64,000 nucleotides of DNA, from positions 5,084,001-5,148,000 of the forward strand of contig CP099846.1 of assembly GCA_030062745.1 (NCBI GenBank), read 5' to 3'. Below the pieces are notes generated by a model. The model was not told where the DNA came from. It worked only from the letters and a program-made list of their open reading frames with translations, and did not search any database. This document shows, in pieces, positions 36,481-49,258 of the stretch. The first letter of the stretch is position 1. Each line of letters begins with the position of its first letter. This DNA is from Capitulum mitella. Its lineage: Eukaryota > Arthropoda > Thecostraca > Pollicipedomorpha > Pollicipedidae. Both the position numbers and the translations under genes were made by a program.

Positions 36481-39285
36481 GTGCTCCGGGCTGTGTAGAA
36501 CGTCGTCGTAATTTGTCCGGCTTTAGACGCTCGGGTTACACCAGTTGGATTTCTCGCAAGGCGCGTGATGAGTGAGGCATGCAGCGTTGTTGTTGAAATT
36601 TGCAAACGTATTTTCATCGTGCTCGGAGCGTTTATTTTAGCTCCTTGCATATACCTCTAGATATAGCCTGCTTACCTATTGCGGCAATTTGCGCTTAAAA
36701 AGAACTGTCGGCTTAATCTTCACGCGTATCCATGATGTGCTCCACCATTACAGGGCGTTAGAAAATCGCGAAAAACGGCGAAAGGCGAAAAGTCACCACG
36801 GAACAGTGACGTTCATAAACCAAGGTGCAAGCTAACGTGTTAGAGATGAGACGAAACACGTGAAGAATTGACCAAATTCCTGTTGAAAATTGCATGATTG
36901 AATGAAAAGTCAGAGCTACGTCATCACATTCCAAAAAGCGTCACAGCCGGCTGGAGGGGGCCGCCGCATCATTGGATTTTTCTGTTTGTTGAGGCAGTCA
37001 GTTAGACAGGCTATGACTCGCCGCTAATAATGAAATGCTAGACCGTGGCTGGGCTGCGGTCGACTGGATAAGCTGGACCTGGCTCAGGTCGTCAATAGAC
37101 ATTGGGCCTATCGGGCCCCAGCACCACTTTGGTGCGTCATGACATCCTGTTGCATCGTAGCAGCGGGGCGTCCTGTAAGGCTCGGAACCTGTTTCATTCA
37201 CTTGAGCAAGAGAATGAGCCTATGCTTACACTCCTCCCACAAGCCGAGGTTTGGCGTAACACCGAAACCGGACCACCCAGTTAAAGCTGAAGACAATTTA
37301 ACTGCAAGACGAAACCTTCAAATTCGGCTCGGAGCAGGGCCGTAAACAAAGAAGTAGCCTGACAACATATCTGATCCCATGTTTCTTCGAAATAAATGCA
37401 ATTAATCCTAATGCATGTAAAATAATCTAATCCGGGGAAAAGCCATGTATCGACCCTTCCAATGCACGGAACGACGAAACAGCAAAAAACAATGGTTCCC
37501 AGATGCATCCAAATAGGTGAACCAAAATGAAAGCTAATGTATTCAAATTAGGTAGCAAACGAAACAGCCGCAAGAGCCATTTGACTCGGAACATTGCACA
37601 GCAGTCGCCACCGCGCCAGGCGAGCTCAGCTTGAAGTGGATCACGATCCACACTGCGTGCGCCTCGAGCCATTATTTCAACGACAGTCGTCAGCGCATAT
37701 CCCACGGGATTTTCCTCCGATTAAGAGCTCGTCCCCGACAACACGCCCCACGGAGTTATCTGCGAGGTAAATCAGGGCGGAGTTTTCGCAGCTGCCCGAG
37801 CGGATCTGACCCCCGTATCGGGCAGGCGCGGGGGAGAGCGTGGGTTTGTCTCAGGTGTTACATCGCGCGCCTGTTGTTTACCAGCCGAGCGTGTTATTGC
37901 CTGGCGGCCCAATCCGGCCGGTACGCGGCGGCGGCGCCGACCCCGTCCAGTCTGATTACCGCGCGCCTCTGATCGCCTGCGCTCGCCGCCCGGAACGGGC
38001 AGACCGGGGAGACGGCCCGAGCACGCAGGCAAACACAAACAGACGATCCAGTGACGGTAACTGTGCGTGTATTCAAGAAAGAAAGGTCGTTCTTCTTCTG
38101 GAAATTTCATCGGAACATTTTTTTCACCGAAGGAGATTCGTAACATTGATGCAGACAGGTCACAGGGGAGCAGTAAATTCGGATCATGAATGGTCTTGGT
38201 GTAACTGAACTGCGCAACTACACACAAGGAACTTTAAAGTCAGGCGAAACGCAGGAATTTGGTTTGGGTCATCAGGGTTTCAACCTATCGTTCTGCTGAC
38301 CTTCGTGGCTGGCTTCATTAGAAAACTCGGTAAACGGGGATAGACCTTTTTTTTGTTTCCGCTCTTGAAAACATCGTGTGATTAACGGCTGAGCAAATTC
38401 TTTTGAAAGGCTTGATAGGAATTCTTCATCGCATTATGCTGAAGAAGCAAATGCGCGAAGCATCTGTATAAGCCATTTGGAAGCATGAGAATACGTCATG
38501 TGGGCCCAAAACCAACGAAGATTCTAAGAGTTCAGTACGCTAGATTTCTCCCAATATAATTATTTCCTCCGGAACTCGTCAGCACAGAGAGCTAGGCATA
38601 ATTAGTGGACGTTCACGGGACTTCATACCAGTTTTAAACGCCTGCCTGCTGCTGGAAAGAGGCGATGGACATGAGAAGAGGCTACTGTTGGCGAGTGTTT
38701 GGTACGTATACTATAGCATGCATGATTTCTTGGAATTTGCTATGAAATACGAACAATTAGGCAACGTTGTCCACTCCACAGAAACGAGAGTGGAAGAGAC
38801 GGAGGGAAAAGAGGGGCAGAGAGAAAGAGAGGAAAACATGTACCCGACTTATTACACCGAGGCACCGGTGAGACGGGCTATCCTGTTTTCCCGGCCTCTG
38901 CGTGATGGCAGCCATCATTCAGCAGTATCCACGGTATGCTTTATTGCTAAGGCCAGATTAACATTGACTGGTTGTGCTTGCACGCGTTGCTCGCACTTCA
39001 TTACGCAAACGCGTAATTGCCACATGCTCTCACGTCGTCGTTTCAACGTTCCTGCCACTGACGCTTTTGTTTTTAAATCGTTCGAAATTTGGTGCATCGT
39101 GTAAGCCTGGCGAATTGGGGCCATCTTGGTGAAGAAATTTTCCGGCACCATTCCAGTCATCATCCCAGTCACCAGAATGGGAAACATTTCAGCTGTTAAC
39201 TGACGGTGGTCGACAACATGAGATGTAATCTAAAGGAAATGCATACCGCACAGGTCTGAGCATTGTCACTGGTTTAGTGCTGTCA

Positions 39286-39350
39286 TTGTCAGCCGTAACC
39301 GTAACAGCCGTAACCGTAACAGTCGTAAACCAGTCACATTGTCAGCCGTA
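39286..39350 (+). repeat. CCGTAAC short tandem repeat
   Basis: GCCGTAACCGTAACA recurs with small changes just outside the left TTAA of the next element, ending GTCAGCCGTA. Confidence 0.75.
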
Positions 39351-39354
39351 GGTG

Positions 39355-40765
39355 TTAACCCGCCCATACCAGGAGGGATGTTTGAACACCTCCTTCAGTT
39401 TTTTCCGACATAGTAGAAACACGGCAAAACACAGAGCCCCCAAATTCGGGCTCCTTTCTCTATCGTTTTTTTTTGCAGGTCAGGTCAAAGAGGTCAGCCC
39501 CCAAAAAAACTTTGACCCCTTATAACTTTTCCGGGGTAGGTACGAGTTCGCTAAAGCTTGCAGAAGTAATGACATATGTCAGGACGTACGATTGGGATAT
39601 TTTAGATTTTTGGAGAATTCGAAGTGAACGACCTGAAGTCACGTCAGTTTTAGCCACTTTATGAGACTTTGCCTTACTTTGAACAGATTTTCACGGGATT
39701 TGGATGTCTAGATATTATCAGCAACACGACCTCTCACAGGCACTACCATCACGTTACCTGGACACCGGTGACCTTGGCTCAGGTCATAACCCACCAGTTG
39801 TTGTTATAAAACCCGAGCGTTTTGCCCAGGATAAAAATTCTTTACTTCACAGAGTTAAAACTGACGCTGAATTCGATTTCATGGCACAAAATGATCTTAT
39901 CTCACACTGCAGGGCAAAACGAGGCAACTAGAGGTCATGATAGGTTAATGTCCTTTTTTTACCTGAACAATGCACTAACAAGTTTGTTGAGCCCTTGAAT
40001 GCGTCGCTACAATGTTAGAGATAAATCGAGAGGATTACGTTCCATTAGAATAAATTCCTACATGGCCATGTGCCTCATACTAAGTCCTCTCTAGGACAAG
40101 CGCAACTGGCGTCGGAGACCGTGGGCTGGTAACCTCATATGACTTCTCTTGGCTTCCATTGGCCCTTCCTGACCCCTGATATATATTCCATCAGCCACGT
40201 CGATCCCGCTAAAACTTTCACTTCTATTCCTATTGTTTGAAAATTTGACCTTAGTCGACTTTAGTTGGCCTTTGGTTCAATCTGAAATGGTTCTTGGGTG
40301 TCTATAAGATGCTTGGATATCTCATCAGCACCTTCGTAAATGCAAAGTAGCCATAAATGCCTGCTCGTCAGTAAAAAGGAAAAGAGAAAGTACATTCTGC
40401 ATATTTGCCATTTTGTGACGATGACGCAATCTTACCTCACTCGCGCTGAAGACCAAAAAGAGGTAACGTTACTTGGAAAAAGTTGCTTGGCGTATTATAA
40501 AACATTGTTTAATACATAACTTGTTTCAGAATATGGATTAACTCCTGGGCTATTAAGAAATCACGATAAATCCAATTTTTCAAGATTTTTGGCTACAAAT
40601 ACCTCTAAAATCTTCGGCGATTTTTTGAAATGTTATCTGTTTCGAGTTCTTCTCTTCAAGTGCTTTCCAATAATGTATCTTTCATTTTCTGCGATATATG
40701 TTTCGCGAGTTAGGGGGGTGCTTCGACGCGAAAGGTGGATCTGACCACTGTTACGGGCGGATTAA
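39355..40765 (+). mobile_element. TTAA-flanked MITE-like element, related family
   Basis: Left TTAACCCGCCCATACCAG, right (inverted) TTAATCCGCCCGTAACAG, giving a TIR of about 18 bp inside TTAA. Internal order resembles copies 1 and 2 (ACAGAGCC, AGGTCAGGTCA near 39478, CCCTTATAACTTTT, a G-run after GAGTTAG near the right end) but sequence is otherwise much diverged. No coding frame. Confidence 0.75.
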
Positions 40766-42429
40766 TGACTCTGATATGTAACTGAGCCCCAACTTCCAAA
40801 CACACTGAAAGCACGACCACCCCGTCACTGATTCGCGTGATGCTGCCTCAACAGGATTCTTCTGGGTCGACTGTGCCGCAGTACACGACTCAGCCCGTTA
40901 TGAGCATACTGTGCCGCAGCACAGCAGTCAGTCATTTCAGGTTTCCGTGCAGCGCGCACCTACAAAGGCCCACGGTCAAAATGGCCGTGACTGGGGTCTG
41001 GTCTGTTTCTCCCGTAGCTTGCTTGCTTTTGCGCTTTGGGCCGTAAAATATCATTTTTCGGATGCGTTCCAACGAGTTGGTCCGATTGGCGTATATCACA
41101 ACGTTAACATAACTAAAGCTGGTGCAAAATATCGCGCCACACTTTTTGACTTCATGGCGGGGCAGCTTGCCAAAAAAATTGGCATTACCTCAGCAAATAT
41201 GACCCTCTCCGGGAGGGAGGAGGGATCAGTCGTTTCATACGAGCGCACACGGCACTCATGTCTAAGGAGATGTCCGTGCAGACATGAGCGTAGGTTAGGA
41301 AGGGCCCAGCGAGCAAGACCCCTGCTTTTCTCTCCTTTATATTCACTTTTTGGCCTATATATCGATGCTTGGGCGCAGCTGCTCCCAAAATTCTCACGGG
41401 CCCTCACCCCCATATTTCTGAGTTTGTTTATGCCCCTGTAGATATATCAGAGTTTGAGGACGGAACAAAGGCGATCTCTAGACACATAACGAGCAGACCG
41501 GCTAACGAAACCATATTCGATAAAGCAGTGTTACATCCTCAAGGGATTTGAGTGATAAGTAGAAATGCGTGCTTGCGAATGCTTTACTGAGCGATTAAAG
41601 CTGAGCATTTCATTGTAATCGTAGTCAAATCTTGTTCTTTTATTATTTCTCATCGAGCTGCATTAAGGAATGAAGCCGAATTATTGGTCTGTTACAAAAA
41701 ATAGGTAACAAAGTCATATTCATTCCTCTTCATGGTTGCTTTGAGTAGCGATTAATGGAACAAAGTATTGTGTTTGTGTAGGTCTTCAGCTCGCTCGAAA
41801 AGCCATTGATTGCAAATGCATTCAAAATGTGACCCTTGATGTTTAAAAGGATTGACAAAGGAATGGTACTGATCTCTATATCCATGACGAGTAAAAGTGG
41901 TTCGCGAAACTGGATTTGGTAGACAAACGGTACCTTCTGAGAGGCTTCGAATATATCAGTGAGTGGGTCAAATATCGCGCTTGTTCAGATCTTACTACAC
42001 GGTTTAAACACTGCTGATCTAAGACGTTTACCGCGTTGTTTCATTACGGGACTGACGGATATTGCGGCCGGAACTTATTCCTTTATATTATTATTTTTAC
42101 TTGTTTGCTAGTGCTTCTACAAAATGGTAAAAATCCGTCATAAATGGGCAGAACTATCTGTCTGTCGATGACTGTAGTGACTTGCCGGTAGAACTGTTCA
42201 CGGATTCCTCTGCCATGAGGTAATATCAAGGAATTTATAACGCCGCAAAGTCTGCTTCGACTTTGCCTTGTTGTTTTCCTGTTTCGATTTTGTTCTGAGG
42301 AGGTCCCGGGGTAAGAATAAAACAGTCGAGTAAAAATCAAGACCAGACCTCGCAGTTCCATGAACTGGAAAACAGCGACAGCTCACAGCTCATAGGCATT
42401 CCGCTCACTTGACTCAGCGATGCGTAAAT
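40766..42429. other. Non-coding region before the LINE
   Basis: No gene recognised. The open frame 40911-41441 has no familiar motif. Confidence 0.4.
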
Positions 42430-44733
42430 CGTTATGTTAGGCTTCCCAGTTGGGTTTTATATTTTTTGGCCCGATTTAAAGGGTTTCTTATTGGCTTTGC
42501 GTAACGACGGTTTCTTGAAAGGTACTGCTCCTACAACACTAAAAGAAGGAATCATTGTGCCGTTGCCAAAGCCTAATAAACCAAGAGAACTTATAAAGTC
42601 GTACAGATCGATTGCATCGCTGAACGTTAGCTACAAGATTATTTCAGGCACAACAGCAAACAGATTAAAGAATGTCCTCAGGATAGTGACTGACCCATGC
42701 CAGTCCGCATTTCTGCAGGGGAGATTTATTGGAGATAACATTAGAATGCTGTATGACACCATACAGCTAATGAAAAATGAGCAAATGAGTGTGATCCTGC
42801 TGAGCTTGGACATAGAGGCAGCTTTTGATTCAGTAAGTTGGCAGTTTATTCAAAAAGCCCTTCAAAAATGGAACTTTCCCTGTAATATCATAAGGTGGTT
42901 CAATACCTTGTATGTTGGGTCTTTTGCAAGAATCTTGTATAATGGACATTTATCAGAGAGAATAAATCTGGAGAGGTCATGCAGACAAGGTGACACGTTA
43001 AACTGTTATCTTTCTGTACTGGTCATGGATGTGCTAGCGAGGAAAATTAAACTTAATAATGGAATCAAGGGGCTAAAAGTAGCCAGTCAAGAGCATAAGA
43101 TCTTAATGTACGCTGATTATGCAATCTGCCTCCTGGAACCAAAGGTAGGTAGTGTCGGGACTCTGTTTCATGAACTGGGATGGTTCGCCAAATATTCGGG
43201 CCTTAGCCCGAACTTAGACAAAACCCAAGCCATGTGGATAGGAGTACCTCACAGGAATGCAGATATTTTTCAGGGAAATGTAAACCTGAAGCTGTGTAGT
43301 GGTTTGAAAATATTAGGCATCACCTACGAAAATAATTTAAAAAGTGTACTAGATGTGTACAATGAAAAGATCAACGACATTAAACGTGAAATTACTAAGT
43401 GCAGGCACAGAAACTTGTCACTGCAAGGAAAAGTAACTGTAATTAAATCGTTATTGATATCCAAGATAAGGTACCTCTTTATGTCAATCCCAAAACCCTC
43501 TCGAAATATTTTGGATGAATTAACTAAAACGTTGTATTCGTTTCTGTGGCATGGGAAGAAAGACAAAATAAAACGTACCACACTTGTAAGGCCTCTAATA
43601 AATGGAGGTGTGGGAATGGTCGACTTAAAAGCATGCATATCAACTCTGAAAATAACGTGGATTCAACCACCGATCACAAAACGCGGTGTCTGGAAAGATA
43701 TTATTGGTTGAGAAGTCAGTAAACACATATAGTTTTGGCAAATGGGTCATTTAGCAATGAGGAGGAAAGGGTTTGTCATCAAAAACCAGTTTTGGAGAGA
43801 GGCTCTTTTAGATTTAGCAGATTTCAAAGAAAACTACGAAATGGGCATTGGCGATATAACTGCTAGCTCTCTCTTTTTCTCGGATTTCACCAAATTCAGG
43901 AAGACCTGGATAAAGAACTGGCTCAGGAAAGGCATTAGAACACTAAATGACCTGCTAAACCCAGATGGATCTCTTATGGCATACGAAGACTTTAAAACAA
44001 CATATGGAATCCAGGCATCGTTTCTGGACTATGGTGCCCTGCTAGACAGTTTGCCTGCAAAGTGGAAACAAGCAAGGGAAAGGAAGAAGATTAGCGAGCC
44101 CAGCATGAATTTTATTATTAGCTTTATTGTGGGTAGGAAGATCCTTATATCTCACTTGTACAACGTTGTTATAAAAAACAAAACAAAAGATCAGGTCATT
44201 ATATGGAAAGGTGCGTGGGAACGAGAATTTCCGGGAACTGAATGGCCTGGTGTATATTTAAACCATAAAGCATCCCCTGTTCAATACAGAGGCACCCGTT
44301 ACGAAATGATTACTAGAACCGTTGCCACAAATACTTTGCTAAAGAAAATGAAAACAAAAGACACTGACATGTGTGAGCATAGTCCAGAGCGAGACAACAT
44401 TTTACATAAGTTCTGGTACTGCCCCCGAGCCCAGAATCTCTGGAATGCCCTGATAGTCTGGCTAAATACAAAACAGCTTAATGATTTAGCAAGGGAAATC
44501 GACAAAAAGGGAATAATCCTTGGAGTTGAAGGCGGCGGGATTTTAAGCCATTTGGTTGGAAGTGCAATACATATGATTAATGCCAAGAGACGTCCTTCGC
44601 TTTTTCCATATTAAGCGTGCTACGGTCAGATGTGGTAAGCGAGTACTACAGTGCTAAGATCAACAATACGCTGGAGAAATTCCATAAGAAGTGGGCTGGG
44701 CTGAATTGTTTAGACGTCGATCTTCGGAACTAA
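42430..44733 (+). mobile_element. 5'-truncated, inactive L1/Tx1-like LINE (ORF2 reverse transcriptase)
   Basis: Remains of a non-LTR retrotransposon ORF2. Homology starts abruptly at GFPVGFY (about 42437), so the endonuclease domain is gone, the usual 5' truncation. Reverse transcriptase blocks: SYRSIASLNVSYKIISG, QSAFLQGRFIGDNIR, LLSLDIEAAFDSVSW, SCRQGDT and the catalytic box, here YADY instead of YADD (near 43110). Thumb and linker follow (GWFAKYSGLSPNLDKTQ). In-frame stops at 43709-43711 and 43736-43738 break the frame, which continues 43742-44614 (RTVATNTLLKKM, then the HSPERDNILHKFWYCPRA zinc-knuckle-like region); a final shift leads to FHKKWAGLNCLDVDL ending at 44733. Clade assignment is by overall look. 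Codon use and AT content differ from host exons. Confidence 0.93.
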
Positions 44734-45598
44734 ACAACGATGGCAGCACCTGGTGCTGGCTGTACCTTCTATCTGCTAGTGATTTTCCCATCACTTGTTG
44801 GCAATGCGTGCCCCGACGGATGTCATTGTTTCGTGTTTGGCCCGTTTACGTTTCTGCGTTTTTTCGTTTCTTGTTTTTTCTTGTCGACGCCTCGTGAGCT
44901 ATTTCTGTCTTGCGCATCTGATATTTCTTGCGAGGAACAAGTGTAGTTTTCCCATTGTACGTGGATGAAGGTGTGAACGTTCAAACTTTCTTTGGTAGGC
45001 AATGCTTTCGCTCCTGCGGCTGGGCGGTGCCGCGTGCGTCCGTCGGCGCCGGTCGTGCCAATGTGAGCGCATGCTATTTGTGATGTCAGGAAATGTTGTC
45101 AGAGATGTGAGTGACAATTATGTCAAAATAATGATAAACTGAGAAGGAAAAAAATTGGTCTGCAAAAAAAGATACGTCAAAACCACAAAAAATCGTTATG
45201 CTAGGTAGTAAATGTACTAACACTGTTGCTATGCCATTCAGCGGATATTACCGATCTTGTTTCGGTGCAGAACTGCAGTTCCCATACCCGTTTAAAGCAT
45301 TAAAATCTAGTAAAATGTTGTAATTCAAAGCCACATATGCCGAATGCTTTCACTTCTGACAGCAGACCGCATACGTCGTGATGTAATACCTTCATGGATG
45401 TTATCTCAGGGCCTTGAGAACCACATAGCCGCCTTAACTTAGCATGGCGATATCTAAATTTGGATACTTTATTGAATTACGGCATCTGAGGTCTTCTGTC
45501 ACAGTCATCTGTAAATAATAGTATGTTGCTCGGCTGAAGATCTCTTTTCAGCGAGCCAAATTCACTGTTTCGCATGTTGGGTTTCATAGTTTCGCATG
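44734..45598. other. Probable LINE 3'UTR and flank
   Basis: No gene. The A-rich stretch at about 45140-45192 may mark the end of the LINE, but a clean poly(A) tail and target duplication were not identified. Confidence 0.4.
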
Positions 45599-46610
45599 TT
45601 AACCCGCGCCCGACTGGCAGTCGGCGTCGTACACAGCCGACTGGGGGTTGCTGATATCCCCCCACCCACATCATCTTGTTGATCGTGCGACGAATCGCGA
45701 ACGATTTGTCGCGCGATAAAAATAGGCATATTTTTGGCAAGCTCGTGGCAAGTAGAGCTTGAAACTTTGATATCTTCTTGCGCTTTTGGAGAATACTTAA
45801 GCCACTTGAGCCCAATATATGCCTTCTCATAGCTGACTAGACGGACCCGAGGAGCTCCCTGGATCTCAAGGGCTGCGATTAATAAAGACTAAGTAAAGGT
45901 ACTAATTCCTTTATTGTCGTGAAACAGGCCTTACCAGTTTGTGTTTCTTAAAACCGGGAGTTCGTGCCATGGTTTTCCAGGTTTGGAAAACTCGGCAGCT
46001 ACCAGTTAACGCTAACGGTGTAGCTTTTTTCGCTGAAGCCCGTTTATTAGCAAACTGTGCAACTTTTTAAACTTTTTGGGCTTACTAAATATTATCAGAA
46101 GCTTTGGGAGCCAGTTCTGCCATTTTATGTTCGATCCAAGTGATTCATCGCCGATTTTCAAGGCTATGCATTTTCGCCCATACTGGTTATTGGTGACCTG
46201 ACCTCAGGTCAGTGGTTGAAGGTCAGTGATCTTTTGTCAAGTGACGATCATTGGAAGGTCTCCATCACCTAGTACATAAAACGTCGGGAAAATTTTTGTC
46301 AGTTTCCGGAAAAAAGACATGTGTTGAAATGGGCTTGACCTAAGGTCAATGGCTCAAAGGTTTCTGAGCTATCTGAGATAGCGAATTTGCCGCACATGTC
46401 AAGGTCTCTAAACCCAGAAAGTTTTGTTTTTATATCTTGTTTTTTTGAAAATAGTACGGAAAGCTAAACTTCTTTTGAACACATGTCCACTGGACCTGAC
46501 CTAGGCCAAATACTTGACCTGAATTAAGACCAAAACCCTGACACGAGATACAAGAAGGATCAAGTAAATTAACAACTCTCCAGTCGATGAAAGTTAAACC
46601 TATTCCTGTG
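45599..46610 (-). mobile_element. TTAA MITE-like element, copy 3, reversed and diverged
   Basis: TTAACCCGCGCCCGACTGG at 45599. Read on the minus strand it is collinear with copies 1 and 2: the CAGCCCTTGAGATCCAGG block, GCTATGAGAAGGCATATATT and the half-site modules TGACCTTAGGTCAAGCCC and TGACCTGAGGTCAGGTCA. The far end near 46610 is unclear. Confidence 0.65.
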
Positions 46611-49258
46611 GGGCAGGTGCGGATTTCCCCTCCCCCTCCTCGTCGATCACAAGAGACTGAATCCGTCGTTATTCAGATACCATATTTGAATGTCCATGAA
46701 TGCATCCATTTCACGTCCAGAATGTCATGAATGAATCCGTTTCTGCATCCACATATTTCAGCTTTAATCTATTCATCTCATCCCGTCCCATTTTCTGCAT
46801 CCGCCTCTGATTTTCGGAAAATGTATTCTGGGAAAATGTACTTGTAATCATTCTGGGAAAATGTACTTGCGACTACAGAGCATCCTTCAGAAACCATAAA
46901 CATGTTTTTCGTTACCCAGAATGGTTTCGTAATTCACACCAATCAATGGCCAATTACCCCCCAAGCACAAGAAACAGTATTTAGATGCTCGATGTATTGT
47001 TTAAGAAATCAGTTATAGTCTCACAAGTGCCCAGCCAAGGCAAAACAACTCACACGTGTCTGTTCAGTCTCGAGATCAGTGACGTACATTTCGGCGCAAA
47101 CATTTCCCCCCATTTTGAGGTCTCTGACTAAGCCTCGGTTAACATTTTGCAAATCCGAAAATGCCTAAACGTGCTTGGAATTCAATGAACTGTTTTCGTT
47201 CCCAGGCAAGCAAACTGGGCAGTAGTATTTCGAGATCTTGGGAGGAATCCCCCATTCATTACGGATTTAGGTCCAGGTAGCAGAACCCGCTCCCTCCCCC
47301 AGATTTATGTCCAGGAGAGCCTCGTAAGAATAGGGCTAATGATTTTATGATGTAGTTTCCTGTCGTGGAATCCTACACTGTTTGTAGCTCCGAAAACTGT
47401 TGCGATTGCTCTTACAACTATTTCATCCAGACGAATCGCATAGCCACTAATCATTTTAGCACGGCAAACTGCACAGAACGCGAGTCATGGGCACTAAAAC
47501 AGATCGGACACTAGTCGTGATCTTTCAACCGCTGAGTGCCTTTTCAGTACGAATGTGCCGCGACGTGCAGCTCGGTGCCTTCGCCTTTGGACGATCGAGC
47601 CGGCAACGCACGGCTCGGCTGGCTTCGACGATACTGCGCCGCAATGCTCTCGGTCCGCGGAACTGCGAAGACGGCCGACCCAGCCTAAGCCAAGCCCTGG
47701 GCCTACAGGGAGGTTGGGCTTTGCTGGGGGGCGAAAACATTAAATCTGCTGAGACCGAAAGAAAGCAGCCTCTAAGTGTGAAAACTTAAAAACGAATGTC
47801 TAGAAATACGGAGAAGCCCTCGTCATGGCGAAAAAGTTTTTTTTTGAGATGCAATAACCAAAACATTTGACCTAAGTGCGTTCAGATGCTGGAGCTCTAG
47901 GAGGCCTTGCCTCCGGAAAATGGCCTAGGGCTCAGTAATGCAATTTCCGACTATATCATGGGAGCCAAATCTTATATTTTTGTGTACGTTTTCCGGTAAG
48001 ATCAGGCGCAATGATTCCAGATAAAACACCGACTCTGTGTTATTCGTAGTGGTCTGTCCGGACAACTAGCACCATATCCTTGTTCGTGTAACGTCTGCTA
48101 TGGTCAGTTGATTGATGCAGCATATAATGAATGCGCTGTCCGCCTTATTCTCTCTTTTTTTCTTCGAGGGCCAGCTGGTACCGTCGCAACTGAGGTCATA
48201 TCCCGATTGCTCCCCGATGTCCTGTCCCTGATAAGCGCCGATGTTCCGTCGCGTGATGATTTTACTGTTTCATTCTAACAGCCTCCTGGCCCCTCACATA
48301 GGGCATCATGTCCTCCGGTGAAAATCCCTGTCACACCATGGACATTTATTTATGCACGCTGGCCACTGCACATGCACACATTCCGCATAGCCAGCCTAAA
48401 TATTGCTGAATACACGATGCTCTGCATTATATCTCTTAATGGAATACATACACTTAGCAAATCAATTTCAACTATTTCGAGAACATCCTGGATCTGTCTT
48501 GCATGTTTGTGTGGCAACAGATTGCAACGTAGAACATTCTTTTGAGTAAAAAAGAGCATCCCGTGGTGACTATCGAAAAATTAGAGAGAATTTTATTGAC
48601 ACTCAGATAAATAGTGTTCGTGCTGGTGACCATCGATGGCGTGAAAGTTAACGGTCGAGTCTCTAAATCAATGGTATGGGTTCCAATTTATCTTGAATTA
48701 TCGTCAGTCAATACCCTAGAGACTCCCAGCACATAGCGGAGACCTTTGTGTAGACGTAAGCCAACCCTGATCCGACGCTTTTCAAAACACTTTTACCGCT
48801 TGTTGTATCGCTGTTTGAACTTTTACTCTTCGTTTGACATACCACCAGCAATGCCTCACATTACCGACTTTCTAATGTAACAGTAATGCCGCGGAGCGCT
48901 GAGTTCAGCACCTTCGTCGTTCCTGGCGTAATCACGCACACTTAACATAACCACAGTGTGACTTTTCAGGGTCACGAAAATATACCATGCAAGTACTCAA
49001 ACAAACCATTGCGCTTGTAGAGTGGGAGCATCAGTCATATTTTTCTCGTCCTCCGGATGCTAACTTCTAGAACGGAAATGTCTCGATGACGTAATGTTGC
49101 CCTTCTCAAGGTGAAATTATGCCATCAGTACAAAGCGTCTTTCATCACTTGTCGTTTAAACTCTTGGGAACACAATGAGATGCCAGCCGTCCAAGTCACT
49201 TCTGCCGCCGGACAAAATGGCGGCCCATCGCGCGGCCGGCGCCTGGAAGTCCCCGGGC
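46611..49258. other. Non-coding region downstream of the bHLH gene
   Basis: AT-rich, with a short direct repeat CTGGGAAAATGTACTTG (about 46829 and 46855). No exon recognised; presumed 3'UTR of the bHLH gene at the right edge. Confidence 0.45.

Larger units (their letters stand above)
32390..39285. other. Non-coding region with CpG-rich islands
   Basis: No recognisable exon. About 33590-34080, 34640-34990, 36060-36480 and 37770-38020 are strongly CpG-rich; the rest is AT-rich. Long open frames here (34527-35234 minus, 35361-36221 minus, 37772-38227 minus) follow GC content or the minisatellite. A purine-only tract (GAG-rich) runs at about 38785-38840. Confidence 0.5.

Noticed and set aside
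44691-44946. Small plus-strand frames after the LINE
   Set aside because: Overlapping frames in the probable LINE 3'UTR without recognisable content.
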